DNA of 64,000 nt. It comes from Echiichthys vipera (lineage: Eukaryota; Chordata; Actinopteri; Perciformes; Trachinidae). The stretch is from contig OY829665.1 of assembly GCA_963691815.1 (NCBI GenBank), forward strand, positions 21,574,406 through 21,638,405. The letters run 5' to 3'. The translations under genes were made by a program, and so were the position numbers. Shown here piece by piece: positions 24,285 through 35,568 of this stretch (the stretch's first letter is position 1; every line of letters starts with the position of its first letter). The notes under the pieces are model-generated. The model did no database searches. It was given only the letters and a program-made list of their open reading frames with translations, and was not told where the DNA came from.

Positions 24285-24390
24285 CTCTTCTACTTGCTTT
24301 CTAACAGTAAGTGTCGGACCCAGGTGCGAAAAGTGCGGAATGGGGGTAGAGGAGAAGCGTCGAAAGGGGCGGGGCTAAACAGTACGCATC

Positions 24391-24463
24391 GGGGAATTAG
24401 CTCAAATGGTAGAGCGCTCGCTTAGCATGTGAGAGGTAGAGGGATCAACGCCCTCATTCTCCA
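24391..24463 (+). tRNA. tRNA-Ala(AGC), copy 24
   Basis: 73 nt, anticodon AGC, standard arms. Confidence 0.9.
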
Positions 24464-25252
24464 CAATGCTTTACTATGAGTTCGGTAAAAACTAGTGTGA
24501 TGCGGTGTTGGATGGACCGAGTGATTTCCTCTGGATCGACACATATGACTTCCAGCAATCAAGCCATCAGTTGGCAGAGATGATTCCATGTACTATGAAC
24601 CCTGGACAAGAATCAAGTCTGGACATAGGGTGGAGTGTCTCTTTCACACATGGTAGCACACAACAGGAGATAGTCTGTGTCAGATGCGTGCTCACTGACT
24701 AAGAATATTGTTTGGTTTTTCAGCGAGGGGTGATGTTGGTGCATTCAGCAGGCAGGACATGGCCACAAGCAACTAAGCCTCTTGCCGTTCCTTGAATTTA
24801 ACTGACCATTAGAGGATGGGTCCTTAGATACAGAAGTTCCCAAATCCCGTCCTTTCTCCATTTAGACAGTTCATTGCAAGTTTGTAGTGCATGTGTTGAA
24901 GAGGCTGCACATTGCTCTCTGGTTAGAAGGCAAGTTGATTCCCCGCAAGATCAACCTGTGTTTGAGCAGTGAGCATCTTGTGAGAGTGTTCATCTTTCCT
25001 TCCCTACCTTTTTTGGATTATTGTGAAGATTACAAAGTACATCAAAGACTTCCTCAAACACAAAGCAACATTGTGGCCTCTGAGGATGCAGCAGTGTGGT
25101 GACGAGATCATTACTCGTCTGCTGTTCAGCCCAGGAGGGAATTGAGCAGTGTGTTTAGGGTGAAGTTAATGCATTTTTCAGTGCATCAGTATGTTGCGGA
25201 AACTGATATTCCAATGAGCCAGTTACACTGCGGGGCAAAGTAGGCAGCTATA

Positions 25253-25331
25253 CGACGAGGATGGGATTCGGAATCCGTGCAGAGCACAATGGATTAGCAG
25301 TCCATCGCCTTAACCACACGGCCACCTCGTC
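25253..25331 (-). pseudogene. tRNA-Ser pseudogene, T-stem deletion, copy 25
   Basis: 79 nt; three-base T-stem deletion and A14 to T. Confidence 0.84.
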
Positions 25332-25437
25332 CTCTTCTCCTTGCTTTCTAACAGTAAGTGTCGGACCCAGGTGCGAAAAGTGCAGAATGGGGGGAGAGGA
25401 GAAGCTTCGAAAGGGGCGGGGCTACACAGTACGCATC

Positions 25438-25510
25438 TGGGAATTAGCACAAATGGTAGAGCGCTCGCTTAGCATGTGAGAGGTAGAGGGATCAACGCCC
25501 TCATTCTCCA
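25438..25510 (+). tRNA. tRNA-Ala(AGC), copy 25, damaged
   Basis: Anticodon AGC. The first base is T rather than G, so pair 1-72 is lost, and the A box reads TAGCACAAATGG. Likely non-functional. Confidence 0.82.
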
Positions 25511-26299
25511 CAATGCTTTACTATGAGTTCGGTAAAAACTAGTGTGATGCGGTGTCGGATGGACCGATTGATTTCCTCTAGATCGACACATATGACTTCC
25601 AGCAATCAAGCCATCAGTTGGCAGAGCTGATTCCATGTACTTTGAACCCTGGACAAGAATCAAGTCTGGACATAGGGTGGAGTGTCTCTTTCACACATGG
25701 TAGCACACAACAGGAGATAGTCTGTGTCAGATGCGTGCTCACTGACTAAGAATATTGTTTGGTTTTTCAGCGAGGGGTGATGTTGGTGCATTCAGCAGGC
25801 AGGACATGGCCACAAGCAACTAAGCCTCTTGCCGTTCCTTGAATTTAACTGACCATTAGAGGATGGGTCCTTAGATACAGAAGTTCCCAAATCCCGTCCT
25901 TTCTCCATTTAGACAGTTCATTGCAGGTTTGTAGTGCATGTGTTGAAGAGGCTGCACATTGCTCTCTGGTTAGAAGGCAAGTTGATTCCCCGCAAGATCA
26001 ACCTGTGTTTGAGCAGTGAGCATCTTGTGAGAGTGTTCATCTTTCCTTCCCTACCTTTTTTGGATTATTGTGAAGATTACAAAGTACATCAAAGACTTCC
26101 TCAAACACAAAGCAACATTGTGGCCTCTGAGGATGCAGCAGTGTGGTGACGAGCTCATTACTCGTCTGCTGTTCAGCCCAGGAGGGAATTGAGCAGTGTG
26201 CTTAGGGTGAAGTTAATGCATTTTTCAGTGCATCAGTATGTTGCGGAAACTGATATTCCAATGAGCCAGTTACATTGCGGGGCAAAGTAAGCAGCTATA

Positions 26300-26378
26300 C
26301 GACGAGGATGGGATTCGGAATGCGTGCAGAGCACAATGGATTAGCAGTCCATCGCCTTAACCACTCGGCCACCTCGTC
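26300..26378 (-). pseudogene. tRNA-Ser pseudogene, T-stem deletion, copy 26
   Basis: 79 nt; three-base T-stem deletion. Confidence 0.85.
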
Positions 26379-26484
26379 CTCTTCTCCTTGCTTTCTAACA
26401 GTAAGTGTCGGACCGAGGTGCGAAAAGTGCAGAATGGGGGGAGAGGAGAAGCGTCGAAAGGGGCGGGGCTACACAGTACGCATC

Positions 26485-26557
26485 CGGGAATTAGCTCAAA
26501 TGGTAGAGCGCTCGCTTAGCATGTGAGAGGTAGAGGGATCAACGCCCTCATTCTCCA
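26485..26557 (+). tRNA. tRNA-Ala(AGC), copy 26, acceptor damaged
   Basis: Anticodon AGC. The first base is C instead of G, losing pair 1-72. This is the last Ala copy before the array edge. Confidence 0.83.
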
Positions 26558-27353
26558 CAATGCTTTACTATGAGTTCGGTAAAAACTAGTGTGATGCGGT
26601 GTCGGATGGACCGAGTGATTTCCTCTGGATCGACACATATGACTTCCAGCAATCAAGCCATCAGTTGGCAGAGCTGATTCCATGTACTATGAACCCTAGA
26701 CAAGAATCAAGTCTGGACATAGGGTGGAGTGTCTCTTTCACACATGGTAGCACACAACAGGAGATAGTCTGTGTCAGATGCGTGCTCACTGACTAAGAAT
26801 ATTGTTTGGTTTTTCAGCGAGGGGTGATGTTGGTGCATTCAGCAGGCAGGACATGGCCTTAAGCAACTAAGCCTCTTGCCGTTCCTTGAATTTAACTGAC
26901 CATTAGAGGGTGGGTCCTTAGATACAGAAGTTCCCAAATCCCGTCCTTTCTCCATTTAGACAGTTCATTGCAGGTTTGTAGTGCATGTGTTGAAGAGGCT
27001 GCACATTGCTCTCTGGTTAGAAGGCAAGTTGATTCCCCGCTAGATCAACCTGTGTTTGAGCATCTTGTGAGAGTGTTCATCTTTCCTTCCCTACCTTTTT
27101 TGGATTATTGTGAAGATTACAAAGTACATCAAAGACTTCCTCAAACACAAAGCAACATTGTTGCCTCTGAGGATGCAGCAGTGTGGTGACGAGATCATTA
27201 CTCGTCTGCTGTTCAGCCCAGGAGTGAATTGAGCAGTGTTTAGGGTGAAGTTAATGCATTTTTCAGTGTATCAGTTGGAACAAGAGCATTTATGTTGCAG
27301 AAACTGATCTTCCAATGAGCCAGTTACATTGCGGGGCAAAGTAAGCAGCTATA

Positions 27354-27419
27354 CGATGAGGATGGGATTCGGACCCATGTGTGCAGAGCACAATGGATTA
27401 GCAGTACATCGCCTTAACC
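27354..27419 (-). pseudogene. tRNA-Ser truncated at the array edge, copy 27
   Basis: The 3' two thirds of a tRNA-Ser(GCT) with T loop TCCGAAT and an anticodon-stem mismatch. The 5' acceptor and D-stem end are missing; the sequence passes straight into a hAT terminal repeat at 27420. Confidence 0.85.
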
Positions 27420-29460
27420 CCGGGGTGTCCAAACTTTTTGCAGAGAGGGCCAGATTTGATAAAGTGAAGATGCCCGAGGGCCAGTAGTTCCTTCTGATGT
27501 TTTTTTAAACAAGAAAAGTCACATGCAAATGTGCACTATTATAAAACAATTTTCATTGTCACAATTCTCTTTATTTTTTAAATGGCAGTGTAACCAAATA
27601 TAAGCCACTCAGGCAGACGTGAACAATTCTAAAAACACAATTCTGCCTTTAATTCATTTCTGGAGAGTCAGATAACATTGAACATTGAACTGTATGGAAT
27701 ACCTAAAATTTCCTTGGGATTGATAAATATCTTTGCTTCATGGACATTTTAAACAGGAGTTATATGTAATGCAAAGTTGTCTGTTATCATTAAAGTTTAA
27801 AACAAGTTATTTTTGCTCTTGTCTTCAACAAGATCTTTCAGAGAGTACACATCTACAGGTACACAACATCAACAGTTATAACAAAATCTTATTCAAGATG
27901 TTTAATAAACTAAAAAAAAGTGCCATAAGTCCAAGTGCATAAGTATGCTTTTGGCTTTTCACTGTTAATAGTGACAGATTCAAAACATTCAATTTCAGAT
28001 TGATCAAGAAACCAATAACTTGCAGTCACTAATGAGAAGGGTGATACTGAGATCTGGATTTCAGTAAAGAGGCCAGGTTTGGTTTGAGGGAAGTCCTTGA
28101 AATGCGTAAAATGTCACGCAAGTGGGGGTCACTTAGTCTTGACCTCATTCGGTTCTTGTTTAAGTTCATGACAGAGAATATTTGCTCACACAGATATGTG
28201 TAGCCGAATAAGTAGCAAATGTTTGCATTTCTGGAAACCTGCCTTTATCCAGCTGCCTGTAAAAGTCAACAGTTCGCTAAATTCCATAGAAAGAGATGCG
28301 ATAGTTGTTGAATAACTCATCATTTGCGCACCGATGTTGTCCTGTGGGAAACTGTCGATGACCTCTTTCAAAGCTGGGAAGTGCGCAGTGCAGGGCTCTG
28401 TTTGGGACAATTGTCTTTCGAAAAGTTGCGGCTTAGTTCTAAAGGCCTTGATGTGAGCGTACAGCTGGCTCACCACTGCATCTTGTCCTTGCAGATTAAC
28501 ATTCAGCGCATTCAGATGCTTCGTTATGTCAACCAAAAAAGCCAAATCTGCCAGCCATACAGGATCGGACAGTTCTCCCATCGGTTGCCTTTTTTCACAT
28601 AAAAAAAACGTCCAATTTCCTCTCTGAGAGAGAAAAATCGCTGCATTGCGGACCCCCGACTTAGCCACCTCACATCGTTGTGATATATTACTTCTCCATT
28701 TTCAGCCTGAAACTGTAGGTGGTGTAGAGCTTTAGCCCGAATAGAATTGATTGCCTTTACCACTGGTTTCATAACATAATCAAATTTGAGATGTTTGGCG
28801 CAGAGAGCCTGCCGGTGAATTATACAGTGAAGTTTAATAGTGTTACCTCCTTCTTCGCTGACTTTATTGCAGATCAGTGTGGACAATCCACTTTGCGGTA
28901 TTATCGGTAACGATCCCAGAAACTTTACTCCATGGTAGTTTCAGATCATCAACAGCTTCACAAACAGAAACGAAAAAATCTGTTCCTCTGGTTAGGCCTT
29001 TGAGGCTTTGGAGGTCGAGCAGCTCCTCTGTTACGTTCATGTTGTCATCAACTCCTCTTAAAAAAATCAAGAGCTGTGCAGTGTCAGATACATCGGTGCT
29101 TTCATCACGGGCTATCATGAGAAATAATCAATGATAGGTCCTCGACTTTCGGTGCCACGGTGTTACGTTCCAGGCAAACATTCATAAATTCTTCCTTCTT
29201 TTCGGGGCAAACGTTCTCCACCATTTTCAGGACACAGTCTTTGATAAATGTACCTTCAGTGAAAGGTTTGCCATGTTTAGCTATTAACATGGCCACTTTG
29301 TAGCTTGCTTTGGTGGTACTTTCCTTTGACTCACAGGCCCGCGTGAAAAATCGCTGTTGTGAAGCTTCTTGAATCTTGAATGAAGAAGATACATTTTCCC
29401 AAATGGACACAAATGTCTGGAGTTCTCCTTGAGTCAGTGATTTGGAAGAAAACACTGTTC
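27420..29460 (-). mobile_element. hAT-family DNA transposon, one recognisable end
   Basis: The left end reads CCGGGGTGTCCAAACTTTTT, which matches the CAGGGGTGTCC-type terminal repeats I know from Charlie-like hAT elements. It is followed by AT-rich sequence and then, from 28186, by minus-strand transposase pieces. No matching right-hand repeat or 8-bp target duplication was found near 29460, so the other end is decayed or missing. Confidence 0.7.
28186..29455 (-). pseudogene. Broken hAT transposase (GTF2IRD2/ZBED-like)
   Basis: Three overlapping frames read in order on the minus strand. The N-terminal piece (29455-29105) has the segment preceding the first catalytic region, including AKHGKPFTEGTFIKDC. 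The middle piece (29118-28864) has ARDESTDVSDTAQLLIFLRG, matching the first conserved hAT aspartate region, and GIVTDNTAKW. The C-terminal pieces (28886-28186) have HCIIHRQALCAKHLK, VRWLSRG and WLADLAFLVDITKHLNALN, typical of this family. At least two frameshifts separate the pieces, so no active enzyme is made. The family name is from recall. Confidence 0.85.
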
Positions 29461-31033
29461 AGTTGTTTCTATGGTGGCTCTAAAAACAGATTCAGAAAGA
29501 ACAGTGTGGAGTTAGAAAGGACGACTTTGGACCTTTCAGAGTCAAAATGATTCATTCACAGAACCCATTATCATAATCATCGGCCTTATTGTAATTATGG
29601 AGTCATCATTTGTTTTATGTATTGTGTTACAATCTTTCCCTCCAACATGTAGTGATGTCATTTACCATGTATCACATAATGGGTCTTTAACTGTGTAAAT
29701 GAATATTAAGTTTAAGCATCAACATGTGAAACTAAACATGCTGATACTCTTAGATCTTGTGATGTACTCTCAGCGTGAGCTTGGATTTGATCTGTTCTGA
29801 TATTTTGAGCACAGAATGAAAGTAACTGTTATTTTCTTTCTTTTTATAGTTTGTTTAGTAGATTCTGCGTTGTCTTTTGTTTGTTTGTTTTTTATTGTTT
29901 TTTTGTTGTTTATGAATTTCACATGTTCGTATTAAATAAATAAACACAAAAATGTTGACCATTCTATTTTTTAAAGTAAAAAATGCTAAAAGTATTTGTT
30001 CTGTTGGAATTTCAAACAGTTAATCTAATCTAAATATAATCTATTTCATCATTACATTTAAAAACGTCACGTGTACAGATTACACTTGTGAAATTGTTGT
30101 ATATATGTTGTAAAAAAGGGTATCCTATAAATAAAACATTAAATTTAAGACCATTTTAAAAGTGAATCTGGGTTATTTTCTGTATATTTACATAAGTATG
30201 AGTAATATTTTAAGTATGAGATCATCATTACCTATATCTACCTTTGAAATGTTTCTCTCATTAACTGTAGATATTGTGTCCATATAACCAGGCAGTATTA
30301 TGACACTGCTAAGATGCAGGATGTCTGCTCGGCCTGTAGCCAACACAGAAAGCCCTTACCTTCACTAGGTCCATCATCAGGAGACAGTTTACAGAAGGAG
30401 AAGGACTTTAGATTATGAAATGTCCCGTTTAGGTGACAATCTACAAAAATACTCAGTGTCATACTGTACAAAAACATTTTATGCAGTTAAGATCAGTTAC
30501 TGCATTAATGTTAGGTAGGCCTGCATACAGAAGTGAAACTATTTACCAACATCCCAAAATATACACATTTTTAATGTATTTTTATATTCAGGAACTACAG
30601 TTAAAACAATAAGAAACATTCTGCAATACAAATGTAAAATAAGAGTGTATAACTGCACCAGAAAAACTTAAAACACAAGACTGGATCTTTTTAAAATATG
30701 AATGTGGATGTGCCAAATGGTCAAAGTTTAAAAAAAAAAGAAGTATCTATTTAAAACTAGAAAGCACTCATTAGATTTGTACGATCCTAAATTAACTATT
30801 TTAATATTAAACAATGCTTTCATTGATCAAAATACATAGACAATCAAGAGATATATGCAACATTTTTTCTCAACCTAGTAAATATGCAAATGTGAATAGT
30901 GACATAGGTAAAAACAAACATCTTGCAATGTTTAAAAAACATTTTTTTATTCATATGAATTTAAGACTTTGATCTGACTTTTTCTTGACGAATAATAATC
31001 TTAAACTGTAAACTTTCACACTGTTGTACTGTG
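29461..31033. other. AT-rich interval without recognisable gene
   Basis: A long A+T-rich stretch with short T and A runs and polyadenylation-like AATAAA motifs near 29935 and 30130. No frame of useful length, no RNA gene and no clear transposon end was seen. Confidence 0.6.
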
Positions 31034-31843
31034 TTAAACTTCAAATGTTGTGTGAGAGACAGGCTGTTCAGCTGTCCCCGATGATGTTCTGGCAGGATGT
31101 GGAAAGGGCAGGCAGCACGGCTCTCTGGTACAGCAGTCTTTGATGAGGGGATGATGTGATGTAGAACTCTCTGTGACTCTGTTAGGGCCGATGTAAAGGT
31201 AAAGATGTTATTTTACACAGCATCATGTCATTGGAGTGGATACGATGTTTACTAGAGAACATATACAGTGAACAGTTCATGCTAGATAGCAGAGTAAATG
31301 CACATGTTTGTTCTGAATCTACAACACTAACAGCTCTGTAACTGTAGGTGCGTCTGTCCCTACATTAACGTTACCGACTCTCCATTAAACTTAGAAACTG
31401 ACGTTACTTGCCTGATATCTCCGTTTTAACTGTCTGTGGGCTGTCTGGGCCCAGGCAATAACAGTCCATTACAACCATAAATTATAAATACATTAGCTGT
31501 GCAAACATTATCTCAAACTAACGCTCTGCAACTACACTTCAGGGTTTTAACATTAGCGAACTGATGTTACAGATTTTGCTGGATTAACAATACCGCTAGC
31601 TTGTTAGCTGGTGTGTACTAACCACACTTCGGTTCTTATGACTGAAACACTTATGCTGGTTCATGTGGACGCTGACAAACATAAAAAAAATTAAGCTTAC
31701 GATGCACAGTTCATGTTTTCGTCCAGCTGAGTCTTCATGGCCATGACCAGCCCTCCCACCGGAGGCATCAGCAGCATCGGGGGCTGACGAAGCTGCTGCA
31801 CTGAAGGAGGTGCACCAGCTGTCTGCCTCACATGTGTGTCGGT
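31034..31843 (-). CDS. Possible last two exons of an unidentified minus-strand gene
   Basis: An open frame on the minus strand at 31843-31701 (including PPMLLMPPVGGLVMAMKTQL) ends at a good splice donor, GTAAGC. After an intron of about 520 bp, an acceptor CTAACAG at about 31179 starts a second block (31178-31034) whose frame continues in phase and ends in TAA; it contains cysteine and proline residues (CCTREPCCLPFPHP). The polypyrimidine tract is weak and the upstream start is not visible. I do not recognise the product; it could be a chance arrangement. Confidence 0.25.
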
Positions 31844-32793
31844 GTCGGCTTCAATATCTCACTCTGAAACCCCTCATATCACCAGGAAAATCAGAGAGCG
31901 CCCTAACGTTACACGGCCATGTACAGCGGGTTTCCACCTCTCCTTCCTATTAAAAGACAGACAGTCCGTCTGTCCAATCAGGAGGGTCCATCCTCTGATC
32001 AGAGAGACCTACCCTTTCCGGTAAAAGTTAATGTTGTTGTGTTTCATGATTTGTAGTTGTGGTTTTGGATTTGGCGTTGTGCTTTCCTATTTGGCGTTGT
32101 GTTTTCTATTTGCTGTAGGGATTTGCCCCTCAGGGCCACCGTATATATCAGACCGGAGAGGCCCTGGATGCTACCACGGAGAACTTTCCGGTGGCGCTTA
32201 ATGCCTCCTTTACTTTTTTTTTATAAAGAACATTATTATTTATTATTATTATTTATTATTTAACTTTATTCAAGTTTATGCACTTTACAAGTTATATATA
32301 TATATATATATGTAACATAGTTGAAAAGGTTCATGGTAAATAAATCCCACTAAATGGGACAACACTGCCATCTACAGTTCTAAAACCTGCAGTAGTAGCA
32401 AAGGATTATGGGTAATCCTCAAAGCAACAGAGGATTAGATACAGGTAACGTGTCTGAGAGTGTTTGTGGACAAAAACAATGTTAACTTATTTCTTAAGTA
32501 CTTAACGCTAAGCTGGCTGTGTTTGGTAGGATATAAGTTATTTTGCATTGAATTTGTCACGTTTTTATCAAGTCAACTGGTCTTTTTTATGTGTTTTGTT
32601 GTTAGTGATTTCCCTCCAGTGTCGCTAGCTAAAAATAACATGCAAACAGAGCATGTGCTGTATGATATATTTTGAATATTAAATATTTCTGTTATTGTAT
32701 TTTATTTTCATTCATAATTTCACAGGCAGTGTTTATTTTATCTACATGAGTTTAAATCTATATGATTACTGTGTACTTAAATTAATTTTGTAT

Positions 32794-33681
32794 CAAATCA
32801 AATCAAATCAACCTTTATTTATATGGCGCTTTTCATACAGAAAAGTATCGCAATGTGCCTCACAGAGATGTACAGAAGAAGAGAAACATCAAATAAAATC
32901 AGGAGAAGAAAGTTAAAATAACCCAACCCTCCCACAGACATGCACAGAGACATACACAAATGTATATACGTTCATTCACACATTCACATAAACACACACA
33001 GCCATGCAGGCACACAGATACACAGACTCACACCTACACCAACGCTAGCTGTCACTACAGAAACATGGCCGGGCAGCGAGACCTGAGGTACAGAGGAGTC
33101 TAGAGGAAGCTACCTTTTAGGGGGCCAACCACAACGGGAGAGATCCCAGTCCAAGGTCACAGGGAGCACCGCCACAGAGACCACCCCAACCCGGGCTGGA
33201 ACCATCCACGGGACAGCAACCCCCACGGCCAAGATCAGAGACAACTCCCAAACTGGCAGGCCCCCTGAGGAAACACTGGAGATTAAAAACTGTTGCCTAG
33301 AACAGTAAAGGGTTAAAATATGGAGACTAAAAACAAGGGACTAAAAGATAAGAGCATAGCGGCTAAAACATGAAATAGAAAATAAAAGCATAAGAGCATA
33401 AGACATGAGGCCATAAAACTGAATAAAAGCATGAAGGCTAAAACACAGAGATTAAAACAGTAAAAAGTGCTCTGATTAGCACTGCCAAAAAGAAATCAAT
33501 TAACTAAAAGCCTGGTTAAAAGGATGGGTCTTAAGCCTCTTTTTAAAAACCTGAGCAGTCTCTGCGACCCTGAGGCTCTCCGGCAGGCTGTTCCACAGTC
33601 GTGGCCCATAATAACTGAAAGCCGCCTCCCCGTGCTTTTTTCAACTAACCTGTGGTATGGTTAATGGTTATTATGGTTAAT
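32794..33681 (-). mobile_element. 5'-truncated LINE on the minus strand with (ATTTG)n tail
   Basis: The 3' end, at the low coordinates, reads AATAAAGGTTGATTTGATTT on the minus strand, a typical fish LINE tail. Near-identical sequences ATTAATTTTGTA flank it at about 32782-32793 and 33682-33693, consistent with a target-site duplication. The 33500-33640 part encodes a LINE C terminus. Confidence 0.65.
33500..33640 (-). pseudogene. C-terminal end of a LINE reverse-transcriptase ORF
   Basis: On the minus strand the frame gives AFSYYGPRLWNSLPESLR, then ETAQVFKKRLKTHPFNQAFS and a TAA at 33500-33502. This matches the C-terminal tail of teleost L2/Rex1-type LINE polyproteins. No upstream RT domain is present, so it is a truncated copy. 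Confidence 0.75.
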
Positions 33682-34108
33682 TAATTTTGTAAGCATGAAA
33701 AATGTAAAACAAATTGTAATGAATGGGTAATCCTAAAAGCAACGGAGGACTACATTGAGAGCATGCACTGTTTGTCCACGACAGATGATTGAACGCCACC
33801 ATTATCTTTTGTTATATACGCAGAACAAATAAACGGCTGTTACCCAAACCATATCCGCTCTGAGATTAATTTGGCCAGAAGACACCCAACAGAGAGGTCA
33901 CATATATACACACACACCCACACAGACAGACACATTTAAAAATATATTTTTATTTCATCGTTTACTTTAATGTTAATATTTCTCCTGTTACTTTCCGATC
34001 CAATCCAAACTCCTTCTGTTTTATTATGGTTTAGTTTGGCTCCTGAAGAGAGTTCATACAGGTTTAAATGATTCGTTAACACATCCATCTCTGGTTAGTT
34101 TTTTATAA

Positions 34109-34624
34109 TTACATCCTCGGCATAGGCCACTGCAGTGACTTTAGGAGCGTGCCCGACACATGTACCAGATATAAGTAAAACTCATTTTCGATGGTAAGTA
34201 AGATGTGCAGCGTTGGTAAGTATTCAGAAATCCATCTGTTGCAAAAGAGTTCTGCCATCTGCTGTTCAATAAGTTTCCCTCTGTTGCGTCTGCAAACAAC
34301 ACAGTCAGATATCACTTGCCTCGCAGCAGAATTTGCATTGATGATCCAGTACCTCTGCTGCAGTCTGGACAGCATGTGATTTCTTCCCGCATGTCCCACT
34401 TGATGATGAATATAGCACATAATCAGTACGGATACATGCAAATCGTTGGACAAAATGACTGGATGTCTGGACTCTGCTGGTAATGCTGCTTTATCCAGCC
34501 GACCACCTTGATAATAAATCCGGTCATTGATAATGGAAGACACTATTAGGAACACACCGTCACTTCTTGCAAGATTATGCTCCATCTGTAGGAAAAGGAG
34601 TGCAACTAAGAAACAAAACGTCAC
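34109..34624 (-). pseudogene. BEL/Pao retrotransposon integrase zinc-binding fragment
   Basis: A 171-codon frame holds an H2C2 zinc-binding motif, seen in YIHHQVGHAGRNHMLSRLQQ, then RYWIINANSAARQVISDC and CVVCRRNRGK, which precedes the catalytic core in BEL/Pao integrases. The protease, RT and catalytic integrase domains are absent, so this is a relic. Confidence 0.75.
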
Positions 34625-35039
34625 CCGTTGATGCTTCCTAAAGCCATGTTACACCAACAGCGACAGAAAATACATTCACTCCAACGTGTCACATTAAGTG
34701 GAAGGTTATCCACGGAAAATGTCATTTAAAACAACTAAATTAGATAACGTTTCCCAAACTTTCCCACTATTTCCCAGGTTTTCCATAACCATATCTCCAT
34801 TCTTGTCTTCAGTATATGGTTGTAAATGTGGCTCTGAATGGATGGAAAATGTGAATGTGGAGGCGCAGAGAGTAAAACATCCTCATCACCCAGTGTATCA
34901 AGTACAAATTACAAAGGAGGAAGCTTTCCAGAGGCAGTGAAACACTTTTTACTTTGTCATCTTTATTTTATTCATAAATATTAACTAAAAATATAAAAAT
35001 CAATACAACAAGCTGTTAAAATGACAGTTTATAACAAAG

Positions 35040-35342
35040 TTTAGAGGGCAGCGGCACGCTATGTAGTAATCTCAAGACTGAGACTTGGACACTGTGGGCT
35101 GAGGAGTGGGCTGTATCTGATTAGAAAAAACATCCTGATGGCAAGTATGAGTGTGGAGAAAGTGAGACAGGTAAACATGTTGTACTCCAGTGCAAAATAT
35201 ACTCCAGTCACAGAAGGATTATCTTCAGGAAACTTGGTGCAGATGGGGAAAATGTTTTTAATATGCACACACTTCTAAATCTGGATTATCAGGTTAAAAG
35301 AAATAAACTGGTGGATTATTTTCACAAAACAGGATTGTAAAA
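35040..35342 (+). pseudogene. 3' end of an I/Nimb-type LINE ORF2
   Basis: The frame ISRLRLGHCGLRSGLYLI, then after a one-base shift KHPDGKYECGESETGKHVVL, has the cysteine-histidine tail motif that follows RNase H in I-clade LINEs. It ends in TAA near 35340. It lies just before the 5' end of a second, longer I/Nimb copy, so it belongs to a separate element. Confidence 0.6.
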
Positions 35343-35568
35343 AGCATTTGATGTAGTTTTTTTTCAATTAGAAAAAGTAGGGGCAGCAATAAGCCATTGC
35401 TGCGTCTAGTCCGCCTAACAGAAGAAGAAGAAGCAGAAGAAGCAGAAGTCTTAGTGAAGGACGCCGGACTGGAATGGACAGGAGATGGCAGAAGGAAATG
35501 ATGAATCAGGAAATTAGTTAGGAATCGAGCAAGGTGGCGGGAGAAGTGAAAGTTGGAGTGAAGTGAAA

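Larger units (their letters stand above)
1..27419. repeat. Tandem array of ~1.03-1.05 kb units, each with divergent tRNA-Ser and tRNA-Ala genes
   Basis: The same unit recurs head to tail from the window start to 27419. Distances between successive tRNA-Ala genes are mostly 1018-1051 bp, with two short units of 889 bp. Each unit has a minus-strand tRNA-Ser(GCT), a 106-bp GC-rich spacer containing GGGGCGGGGCT, a plus-strand tRNA-Ala, and about 750 bp of non-coding spacer. Unit length varies through small indels, such as an 11-nt insertion near the sequence ATCTTGTGAGA and presence or absence of TGTGTTTAG. Copies are highly similar but distinguishable, and variants are shared between non-adjacent units, which suggests unequal exchange or gene conversion. 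The array starts before the window and ends at a hAT element. Confidence 0.97.
32311..33893. mobile_element. Possible LTR interrupted by a LINE insertion
   Basis: A block begins TGTAACATAG at 32311 and ends CACCCAACA at 33893, with AATAAA just before the end, as in LTRs that start TG and end CA. Related segments GGGTAATCCTCAAAGCAAC (near 32409) and GGGTAATCCTAAAAGCAAC (near 33725) lie inside it. Between them is an inserted retroposon (32794-33681). A BEL/Pao coding fragment lies nearby on the minus strand, but a link is only an inference. Confidence 0.3.

Noticed and set aside
1..27419. CRISPR-like regularity
   Set aside because: The period is about 1 kb and the repeats are tRNA genes with spacers that are themselves repeated; the genome is eukaryotic.
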